From a virus, in IMG/VR virus record IMGVR_UViG_3300008339_000244, positions 1 through 34,344 of that record: a stretch of DNA of 34,344 nucleotides. The stretch is one strand, 5' to 3'. Shown here one piece after another: positions 1 through 6,842 of this stretch. The notes beneath the pieces were generated by a model, which saw only the letters and a list, made by a program, of their open reading frames with translations, was not told the DNA's origin and searched no databases. The first letter of the stretch is position 1. Every line of letters begins with the position of its first letter. The position numbers were made by a program, and so were the translations under genes.

Positions 1-84
1 CTCAATAATGTGTTCTCAGTTAGTTTTACATCGTACAACGAAAGCGGGCGAACCGCCTACGATTCCTGCAGGGAGTAAAACGAA

Positions 85-756
85 ATGAATACAGAAAAAA
101 ACCCTTTATTGTTCGAAGATTGTTTGTTAGTTGTCGATGCTACGGAAATAGAGTCACCTACGGTCCTCAAACGAAAAAAAAGAACTGCCATTCGTGAAAT
201 TCGAGATGCGCGTAGGATCAAGACCGCTAGTGAAGCAATCGAGCCTCTGACTACAGAAAACGAACTCGTCGGCTTCACGAAAGGTCAATTCAGTCTAATT
301 GATTTGCTTAAAGCGTGCGTCGAAAAAATCGGACCATCATATCTAACTCTTTCAACATGGACAGCAAATGGGCCGGAAATAAGCATGATTGCCGATTGGC
401 AACATGCTGGAAAGCTGATCGAGTCAAGATTTTTGATAGACGCTTCATTCGCTCGTCGAGATCCTCAGGCCGCCGATATGCTGCGTAAACGGTTCGGTCT
501 ATCGAATGTTCGCGTGAGCCAGTGTCATGCAAAGTTCGCAACTTTCAGAAATGATAATTGGAAGCTAGTATTGCGGACTTCGATGAATTTGAACATGAAC
601 CCTCGGTTTGAGGACTTCACAATTGCAAACGACCCGGAGCTATATGATTTCACCGAAACTATTATGAACGAATTGTTCGCACGACAAAAAGAAGGAATTA
701 CAATGGCACCAGGGGACCGAAGCAATGTCGGCAGAACTTTCCGAGAAAATCTCTAA
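85..756 (+). CDS. Phospholipase D-like domain protein upstream of terminase
   Basis: This 223-residue protein carries a single PLD-like half-site near its C-terminus. The segment CHAKFATFRN gives the His-x-Lys of an HKD-type motif, and RTSMNLNMNPRFED follows it with the Ser/Asn-rich strand typical of this fold. The N-terminal 60 residues are charged and probably disordered. PLD-like proteins of this size sit just upstream of terminase genes in many phages; their role (nuclease, or DNA processing during packaging) is not established. A GGGAG ribosome site lies about 10 bases before the ATG. The gene overlaps the next one by 32 bases, so the two are probably co-translated. The first kilobase is clearly more AT-rich than the terminase that follows, which suggests a separate origin. 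The fold is fairly certain and the function unknown. Confidence 0.75.
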   Translation: MNTEKNPLLFEDCLLVVDATEIESPTVLKRKKRTAIREIRDARRIKTASEAIEPLTTENELVGFTKGQFSLIDLLKACVEKIGPSYLTLSTWTANGPEISMIADWQHAGKLIESRFLIDASFARRDPQAADMLRKRFGLSNVRVSQCHAKFATFRNDNWKLVLRTSMNLNMNPRFEDFTIANDPELYDFTETIMNELFARQKEGITMAPGDRSNVGRTFRENL

Positions 757-1099
757 CACTCAACCCGCTGTCGAGCAAGTATTCAAATGGGTAATTGCCG
801 GCAACTCGGAGGCCGACATTCGGGAAGCAATCGCGGAGAAGTTCCCAACCGAACGACCAGAACAGCTATTGTCGGCTGTTATGTTCAGATTGCGATTCGC
901 TGCGGAAGCGGAATCGGATGTTGTCTTTGGATGGTGCGTCGAAACAACCAGAGATTTATATAGGCGAATGGTTGAAATAGGAGACTTTTCAGGGGCGCTG
1001 CGTGCGGTTAAACAGATGGCCGAATTAGTGAGCAAGCATGTTCAAAACAGGCGAACCGGCGAAGAAGAAACCGAAACCGAGATCGCGGAAACAATCTAA
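725..1099 (+). CDS. Putative terminase small subunit
   Basis: A 124-residue helical protein immediately upstream of, and overlapping, the large terminase gene. The N-terminal half (around VFKWVIAGNSEADIREAI) could form a helix-turn-helix-like DNA-binding unit. The C-terminal part, with DFSGALRAVKQMAEL, resembles the oligomerisation helices of small terminases. In phages of this type the small subunit recognises the packaging site and stimulates the large-subunit ATPase. The assignment rests mainly on size, helical character and position. The 62-base overlap with the large subunit suggests translational coupling. It could be another small packaging protein, but no better terminase-small candidate is present. 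Confidence 0.6.
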   Translation: MSAELSEKISNTQPAVEQVFKWVIAGNSEADIREAIAEKFPTERPEQLLSAVMFRLRFAAEAESDVVFGWCVETTRDLYRRMVEIGDFSGALRAVKQMAELVSKHVQNRRTGEEETETEIAETI

Positions 1100-3170
1100 T
1101 CCAACCACCTACGATTCTTATCGTGAGTCGCAGGCGGAGATCAACCGCAAGCGGAGCGAGGCGGGGCGCGACATCTCGCCGATGCCAGCGGTGGAGAACC
1201 CGGAGCGTCGGGGGGCTTGCCGGCTCAGTCTGCGCCTGTTCTGTGAAACCTACCTGTCCGGGTGGTTCCCTCTCGAATGGTCTCCGGACCATCTGAAGGC
1301 GATTGAGAAGTTAGAGGGATGCGTCCTTCGAGGGGACCGCTATTGTTTCGCCATGCCGCGTGGCGGGGGCAAAACTTCGCTCTGTCGCGCGGCGGCAATG
1401 TGGGCCGTGTTCTACGGCCATCGGTTTTATGTGATGCTTGTCGCGGCGGCCGACGACCTTGCTCAAGGTCAACTCCTTGACAAGATCAAAGACCAGATCG
1501 AGACGAACGATTTGTTTCTGGAAGACTTCCCAGAGGTCTGCTATCCGGTTCGCCGGCTGGAGCGGATTACGCATCGCTGCCGTGGGCAGACACTGGACGG
1601 CGAATCAACGCTTATTAAGTGGGGCGAGAATGAAATTGTCATAGCCACGGTTCCAGGCTCGGTTGCGTCTGGATCGGTGATTCGTTCGGCTGGCATCACG
1701 GGCAGCAAGCTTCGCGGCCCCTCGGCAACCAGGGCGGATCGGACGATCATTCGCCCGGACCTGGCCTTGATTGACGACCCATCTACCGATGAATCGGCAA
1801 CGAGCGTCATGCAGAACGGAACGCGCGAACGGCTCATCAACGGAACCGTCCTCGGCATGGCCGGGCCGAAACGCAAGATTGCGGCAATGATGGCCTGCAC
1901 GGTCATTGCTCCCGGCGACCTAGCCGAGCGTTTTCTTGACCGCGACCGATCCCCAACGTGGCAGGGCGACAAGTCGAAGATGATTTACACGTTCCCCGTC
2001 AACGAAAAGCTCTGGGAGGAATACCGGCGGATTCGCAAAGAGGCGCTAGTCGATGGTCGTGGTTATGCCGAGTCGAATCAGTTCTACATCGACAACCGCG
2101 AGTCCATGGATGAAGGGTGCGTAGTTGGCTGGCCTCAGCGGTTCGAGGATACGGACGTTTCGGCCGTGCAGACGGCGATGAACAAATGGATTGACTCTCC
2201 GCGCATCTTTGCGGCCGAGTACCAAAATGAACCGATCGCCGACGGCAGCGAATCGCAGATTATCGAGATCGACGCGGACGCATTGTGCAAGAAGCTGAAC
2301 AACGTCGCAAAGTGGGAAGTTCCGCGCGAGTGCTCTCGGTTGACGGCGGGCATCGACGTTCAAGGCGGAATCATCTTCTTTCTTGTCATGTCCTGGAATG
2401 AGAAGTTCGGGGGCTCAGTTGTTTCGTATGGCACGTTCCCGGAGCAATCGAGGGACCACTTCACGGCGGCGGACGCGCGGCCGTCATTGGCCGAAGTGTT
2501 CCCCGGCATGGTCGAAGACGCGCAGATATATCAAGGCGTTTTCGCGTTGGCGAATCGACTGGCTGAAAAGGCATTTGTCCAGCAGGAAACCGGAGCCGTG
2601 CTGCGCATTGAGCGGATCCTGATAGACTCAGGCTGGAAGCCTGACATTGTTTACAAGGCTTGCCGAGAGTCGCCATACGCTTCGATCATGACTCCCAGCA
2701 AGGGATACGGCATCACGGCGGCTAAAGTTCCAGTTGCGGAGTGGCCAAAGCGGAGTGGCGAGCGTGAAGGCTGGAATTGGCGAATGTCGGCGCCGGAACG
2801 CGGGCGTGGCCGGCTGGTGAAGATTGATACGTATCTATGGAAATCGTTCGTGGCGGAACGTCTGTTAGCGCCTAAGATGACTCCGGGCTGCATCGACCTA
2901 TTCGGATCGCAACCGTACATTCACCAGCTATTCGCGGACCACTGCACGGCGGAATTCCGGGTCAGAACCACGGGGCGCGGGCGTGTGCTCGACGAGTGGC
3001 AGAATCGACCGGGCCGGAATGAAAATCACTGGTGGGACTGCCTGATCCTGGCAAGCGTGGCCGCCTCGGTCCAGGGGCTCAAATGGAGCTTGACGGGTGG
3101 GCAGCCGCAACCGGCGAAACCGAAGCGGAAACTGAACATCGAAGACCTTTATCAGAGAGCAGGAGCATAG
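1038..3170 (+). CDS. Terminase large subunit (packaging ATPase and nuclease)
   Basis: This 710-residue protein is the DNA-packaging motor. Residues 106-114 (MPRGGGKTS) are the Walker A P-loop, and DLALIDDP at 241-248 is the Walker B strand with its acidic pair. The C-terminal half starts a nuclease domain with LTAGIDVQGG (Asp440 a candidate metal ligand), continues with ILIDSGWK, and ends with NHWWDCLILA (Asp667), the usual last acidic residue of terminase nucleases. The length and the order ATPase then nuclease fit the family; the GpA-like branch is likely but not proven. The N-terminal 50 residues are basic. The start at 1038 lies inside the small-subunit gene and its ribosome site is weak; the next in-frame ATG would remove only the disordered basic tail. 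Confidence 0.93.
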   Translation: MFKTGEPAKKKPKPRSRKQSNPTTYDSYRESQAEINRKRSEAGRDISPMPAVENPERRGACRLSLRLFCETYLSGWFPLEWSPDHLKAIEKLEGCVLRGDRYCFAMPRGGGKTSLCRAAAMWAVFYGHRFYVMLVAAADDLAQGQLLDKIKDQIETNDLFLEDFPEVCYPVRRLERITHRCRGQTLDGESTLIKWGENEIVIATVPGSVASGSVIRSAGITGSKLRGPSATRADRTIIRPDLALIDDPSTDESATSVMQNGTRERLINGTVLGMAGPKRKIAAMMACTVIAPGDLAERFLDRDRSPTWQGDKSKMIYTFPVNEKLWEEYRRIRKEALVDGRGYAESNQFYIDNRESMDEGCVVGWPQRFEDTDVSAVQTAMNKWIDSPRIFAAEYQNEPIADGSESQIIEIDADALCKKLNNVAKWEVPRECSRLTAGIDVQGGIIFFLVMSWNEKFGGSVVSYGTFPEQSRDHFTAADARPSLAEVFPGMVEDAQIYQGVFALANRLAEKAFVQQETGAVLRIERILIDSGWKPDIVYKACRESPYASIMTPSKGYGITAAKVPVAEWPKRSGEREGWNWRMSAPERGRGRLVKIDTYLWKSFVAERLLAPKMTPGCIDLFGSQPYIHQLFADHCTAEFRVRTTGRGRVLDEWQNRPGRNENHWWDCLILASVAASVQGLKWSLTGGQPQPAKPKRKLNIEDLYQRAGA

Positions 3171-3171
3171 C

Positions 3172-3360
3172 ATCCCTGGAATAACTTGTTCCAACCCGAA
3201 GTGCTCATCTGACCGCTTGCCGGTGCTCTACACTCGCAAGCGGCTCAACAAGATCGTCCGCGTACGCAAGTGCCGAGAATGTGGAATGCGAGCGTACACG
3301 GTCGAAGTCGTGCAGACGTATTTCAAAATCAAACCTAAACCAGAGAGGTCAAATTCATGA
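3172..3360 (+). CDS. Zinc-ribbon protein without a canonical start codon
   Basis: An open frame just after the terminase encodes a compact zinc ribbon: CSNPKC, then about 24 residues, then VRKCRECGMRAYTVE. The second half resembles the zinc ribbon of NrdR-type regulators, without the ATP cone. The frame is open from 3136 to the TGA at 3358-3360, but no ATG, GTG or TTG lies before the first Cys pair. An ATC at 3172 sits 6 bases after a perfect AGGAG (3161-3165), the best start on sequence grounds. The stop overlaps the next ATG (ATGA), as in the rest of this operon. Alternatives are a +1 frameshift from the terminase or a sequencing error. It is probably a small DNA- or RNA-binding regulator. 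Confidence 0.55.
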   Translation: MPGITCSNPKCSSDRLPVLYTRKRLNKIVRVRKCRECGMRAYTVEVVQTYFKIKPKPERSNS

Positions 3361-3581
3361 CGACCGAAGAAGCATTCGAGATTTTTTCCGAACGCAACAC
3401 TACTCTGAAATTTGAACGGCTGGACAGCGGTATGAACACCGTGACATGCACTTATGATGATGATGGGGTTGAATTCGGCAAATGCGCCGAAGAAGTCCCA
3501 TGCGGACACCTCGTCGTTATCCTGCAAATGTTCGCTCGATCCATACAGATCGAGAAACTGTCCAGAAATAGACTTACTTAA
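3357..3581 (+). CDS. Small acidic hypothetical protein
   Basis: A 74-residue protein whose ATG overlaps the stop of the zinc-ribbon frame (ATGA), so it is probably translated by coupling; GAGAGG lies 8 bases upstream. It is rich in Asp and Glu in the middle (TYDDDGVEFGKCAEEV) and contains two Cys residues. No family is recognised. It is the last gene before the terminator at 3682 and is AT-richer than the head genes that follow. Operon position and coupled start support a real gene. Confidence 0.6.
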   Translation: MTTEEAFEIFSERNTTLKFERLDSGMNTVTCTYDDDGVEFGKCAEEVPCGHLVVILQMFARSIQIEKLSRNRLT

Positions 3582-3629
3582 TTTACACACTTCCAACAAA
3601 GACCCGTATCGTATAACCTCGTACTAGAC

Positions 3630-3747
3630 AACCAGAAACCCGGCGACATCGGAGCCTAATTAACTCCCATGAATCGCCAACAAAAGGCCATGCGGGGCCG
3701 CAATCCCCGCGTGGCCTTTTTGTTTCTGGCTCGCCGGGTTTCTGGTT
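3630..3747. repeat. 17-bp perfect inverted repeat enclosing a terminator
   Basis: AACCAGAAACCCGGCGA at 3630-3646 is repeated as its exact reverse complement at 3731-3747. The two arms are 84 bases apart and enclose the hairpin terminator at 3682-3724. The arms could pair in RNA to make a larger nested structure, or act as protein sites in DNA. The right arm ends 21 bases before the ATG at 3769, so an RNA fold could affect translation of the head module. Confidence 0.75.
3682..3724 (+). terminator. Strong intrinsic terminator between packaging and head modules
   Basis: AAAAGGCCATGCGGGG pairs with CCCCGCGTGGCCTTTT across a 7-base loop, giving a 16-bp stem with one U-G wobble, followed by TTTTTG. 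The A-run on the left arm means it could also stop transcription from the other strand. It lies 100 bases after the last packaging gene and 45 bases before the head genes. Confidence 0.8.
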
Positions 3748-3768
3748 TTCTCAATCGAGGGAACCGCA

Positions 3769-4020
3769 ATGGCTCTTCCTGATCCGACAACCCTAATCAC
3801 GCAAGCCCTCGAAGACCCGCAAAGCGTGTCGGCTGACGGGCTCTCCGTGTCCGCACGTTCGATGAACGACGTGATTAAGGGCTACCTATTCGGCGCGCAA
3901 GTGGCCGCGCTCGCTTCCCGGCGTGTTGGCATCCGACGAACGCAATTGATTCCGCAAGGGCCGTTTGTCGGTTCGGTCACCGCTGAACCGGGTGGCATCG
4001 TTCCTTACTTCGGGTGGTGA
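3769..4020 (+). CDS. Small head-tail joining (gpW-like) protein
   Basis: An 83-residue protein directly before the portal gene, where lambda-like phages place gpW. The centre (DGLSVSARSMNDVIKGYLFG) matches the gpW-like pattern of a short strand followed by a helix, and a basic region RRVGIRRTQLIPQGPFVG follows. gpW proteins plug the portal vertex after packaging. The start has a GAGGGA ribosome site about 8 bases upstream, and the stop overlaps the portal ATG (TGATG). The family call rests on size, pattern and position. Confidence 0.55.
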   Translation: MALPDPTTLITQALEDPQSVSADGLSVSARSMNDVIKGYLFGAQVAALASRRVGIRRTQLIPQGPFVGSVTAEPGGIVPYFGW

Positions 4021-6842
4021 TGTTCCAAGGATTGCGAAACTGGTTTGGCGGCGGAACGCCTGTTCCCAAACAGACGCGGGCTCAGACTGCGGCAACTCTT
4101 GCGATCCAGGCCAGATATGACAACGCAATTCCGACGCCGGAGAACATCCGCAATTGGATCAACGTCGATTACTACAGCGCGAAGACTGCAAACAACTACA
4201 TTGCTCGCCGACAATTGCGTATCAGGTCACGCTATGAAGTTGCCAACAATCCATTCCTGTTCGGCATCACTACTTCAAACGCTTCCGACCTTATTGGGAC
4301 CGGGCCGACCCTACAGATCCTTACTCGCGACAACCGCTACAACGACGAAGTTGAACAGGCTTGGAAAAGCTGGTGTGATTGCGTTGGATTCGTCGGCAAG
4401 CTCAACACCATCAAGCTCGCCAAAACCGTTGACGGAGAAGGGTTCATAGTTTTCAAAACCTATGAAGGACTTGATAATCCGGTCAAGCTCTACCCATGCG
4501 ACATCGAGGCCGATCAGGTTACAACCCCAATGCCTGCCAACTTGCAGGAGTATTGGGTGGACGGGATGCAGCTTGACCCGGTGACGGGGCAGCCGACGAA
4601 ATACGCGGTGCTCGCTCAACATCCCGGCGATATGTATTTCGAAAGCCCGCTCGATTTCAAGTGGGTGGATAAACAATTCGTCTGCCAGTGGTTCGTCAAG
4701 TTTCGACCCGGCCAGGTTCGCGGCATCCCGGTTTTCACGTCTTCGCTTGACCTGTTCAACGACATGCGCGGATTCCGCAATTCGGTCATGCAGAATGCTA
4801 AGCTGGTCGCGCAGCATACGGTCATGCTGGAGACAGAAGCGCCGGCCGATACGGGTGATGAAGACCTAGAGTATGAGCCGTTCAAACGGGTCCCAATCAA
4901 TAACGGGATGCAGACTGTTTTGCCCGCTGGCATGAAGGCCAGCACGCTTGACCCGAAACAGCCTGGCACATCTTATCAGATGTTCCAGATCCAGTGCATC
5001 ACCGAGGCTTGCCGACCGCTTTCTTACCCGGTCAATCTTGCTCTCGGAACGTCTCAGGACTTCAATTTCTCCTCTGCAAAATTGGATCATATCAACTATC
5101 GGCATTCGCTCACCGTGGAGCGAGAGGACTGCAATAAAACCATCCTGGCTCGCTCGTTTCAAGCATGGTACACCGAGGCCGTTTTATGCGGAGCGATCCG
5201 AGCCTATGACGGGATGAAGTTACCGCCGCTTGAATGGCACTGGCCAGGGTTCGAGCCGCTTGACGCACAGGCCGACGCGGACGCCGATCATTCGCGGCTC
5301 AGCAACGGCACTCTGACATGGCGGGAGTTTTGGGCTAAACGCGGGTTTGACTGGCGCGACGTGATGGCTCAGCAACAACGCGAACGCGAAGAGATTGATA
5401 CGCTCGGTTTGCAGTTCGGCGAACCGACCAAACAATCAGTAAGCGAAAAGGACGATGACGGCGAACCGCTGGGGGCCAGCAAGCCCGAACGCATCAAAGC
5501 GGCTGGCGAGTTCCGCGAAGAGGATCACCCGCGCGGTGATGACGGCAAGTTCGGTGAAGGTGGCGGCGGAAGCGGCAAGCCGACGCGCGAAGAATTCGAC
5601 AAGATTCAAGAGGATGCTGAATCGTATGAGGTAAGCACGGATGGCATTGATGATGTTCTGAACGAGATGATTGATAGCGGGGACTCCTCTAATCTTCCTG
5701 ATGCTGTTGACGCAGTTAAGAAATCAATCTTCGATAAGTTTTCAGCGGTGGCTAAGGAATACGAGAAATCTGGGGCAACCGACGACGAGATTGAACTGAT
5801 TGAGAAAGCGATTGAAAAGGGCAAGAAAGAAATCGACGCGGCGTCCAAGGTTGTTGAGGAAGCAAGTTCCGCGGTGTCGGACGCCATCGAGAATTACGAA
5901 TCGGCTAAGGCTGATATCGAGTCATTGGAAGACCCGGATGAGCCGGAAGAACCCGAACCGGAAAAGTACCCAGACGAGCCGGAAGAAGAGGGGAACGAAG
6001 ATTACGAGCAGGAACATGCCGAATGGGAAGAGGCGTGTAAGGAAGTTGACAAATTCAACGAGGAAGCATCTGAAAGGCATGACGAGGCAGTTGCTCAGTA
6101 CGAGGCCGAAATTGAGGACAACGAAAAGCAACGTGCCGAATGGAAGAAAGAAAAGCCGAAGCTGAAAAAGAAAATCAAAGAAGCAAAGACCGCTCTTGAA
6201 AAGGCCCATGACGATCTTGGCGAAGCGGTAACTGATGCGGCTTTTAATTGCCAGCAGGCCGCCGGGGAAGTGTGGGAAAAGGTAGATAGTCGATTCGACA
6301 AGTCTAAGGAATCGAAATCGTCTCGACGTGCGAGAATCCGCGCGTTCGACGAAAGCAAAGTCAAACGCGACGATGACGGTAAATTCGGTGAGGGTGGCGG
6401 TTCATCATCCTCAAGCAAGGCCGAAGCGAAGACGCAAAAGAAGCTGAACAAGCTCACGTCGCGTGCCAAAGAGCTACCGGCAAAGGTGGTTCGAAAGGCG
6501 GTGGGATTCGTCAAGAACACCTACGCCAAGCTGGAAAAGAAGTACGGAAAGACCGGGGCGCGGCTCGTCATGCTCGGCATGATTGCCGTATCGCCGGTTC
6601 CCGTTCCAGGCACGTCTTTACTCCCGATCGCACTAGCGGAAGGTGTGAAGCAGATTCGCAAGCTGCTCAATCTGTCGGCGGAAGAGGGCGAGACGCTCGA
6701 CGCCGAAACTCTGGCCGCGCTTATCCGAGAACACCTCGAAGAGTTCTACGCGGACAACGATGAAGACATGCCAGAGATCGACGACGACGAACTGTTGAAG
6801 GTGGCTGAATCGCTGGTAGAGGAGGCCGCTAATGTCTCGTAA
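4020..6842 (+). CDS. Lambda-type portal protein with long charged C-terminal extension
   Basis: The N-terminal 480 or so residues are a lambda-family portal: LRIRSRYEVANNPFLFGI, DLIGTGPTLQ, then LQEYWVDG and YAVLAQHPGD are typical. The portal forms the dodecameric DNA gate of the head. About 440 further residues are unusual. From residue 507 comes a linker DDGKFGEGGGGSGK, then a highly charged, Glu/Lys-rich coiled-coil stretch (including repeated PEEPEPEKYPDEPEE-type acidic runs), a second near-copy DDDGKFGEGGG at 784, and a final domain with a hydrophobic segment (ARLVMLGMIAVSPVPVPGTS) and an acidic tail. Ordinary portals of this family are about 500-550 residues. ATG 4020 is preferred over the in-frame GTGs at 4014 and 4017. 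The end overlaps the capsid gene by 11 bases. Confidence 0.88.
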   Translation: MFQGLRNWFGGGTPVPKQTRAQTAATLAIQARYDNAIPTPENIRNWINVDYYSAKTANNYIARRQLRIRSRYEVANNPFLFGITTSNASDLIGTGPTLQILTRDNRYNDEVEQAWKSWCDCVGFVGKLNTIKLAKTVDGEGFIVFKTYEGLDNPVKLYPCDIEADQVTTPMPANLQEYWVDGMQLDPVTGQPTKYAVLAQHPGDMYFESPLDFKWVDKQFVCQWFVKFRPGQVRGIPVFTSSLDLFNDMRGFRNSVMQNAKLVAQHTVMLETEAPADTGDEDLEYEPFKRVPINNGMQTVLPAGMKASTLDPKQPGTSYQMFQIQCITEACRPLSYPVNLALGTSQDFNFSSAKLDHINYRHSLTVEREDCNKTILARSFQAWYTEAVLCGAIRAYDGMKLPPLEWHWPGFEPLDAQADADADHSRLSNGTLTWREFWAKRGFDWRDVMAQQQREREEIDTLGLQFGEPTKQSVSEKDDDGEPLGASKPERIKAAGEFREEDHPRGDDGKFGEGGGGSGKPTREEFDKIQEDAESYEVSTDGIDDVLNEMIDSGDSSNLPDAVDAVKKSIFDKFSAVAKEYEKSGATDDEIELIEKAIEKGKKEIDAASKVVEEASSAVSDAIENYESAKADIESLEDPDEPEEPEPEKYPDEPEEEGNEDYEQEHAEWEEACKEVDKFNEEASERHDEAVAQYEAEIEDNEKQRAEWKKEKPKLKKKIKEAKTALEKAHDDLGEAVTDAAFNCQQAAGEVWEKVDSRFDKSKESKSSRRARIRAFDESKVKRDDDGKFGEGGGSSSSSKAEAKTQKKLNKLTSRAKELPAKVVRKAVGFVKNTYAKLEKKYGKTGARLVMLGMIAVSPVPVPGTSLLPIALAEGVKQIRKLLNLSAEEGETLDAETLAALIREHLEEFYADNDEDMPEIDDDELLKVAESLVEEAANVS

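Noticed and set aside
3669-3781. 37-residue frame crossing the terminator
   Set aside because: It is made of the terminator hairpin and the inverted repeat arm and overlaps the gpW-like start; the structure explains the sequence better.
5922-6520. Hydrophobic minus-strand frames opposite the portal extension
   Set aside because: They are the antisense of Glu/Lys codons, which always read as Phe/Leu/Ser-rich sequence.
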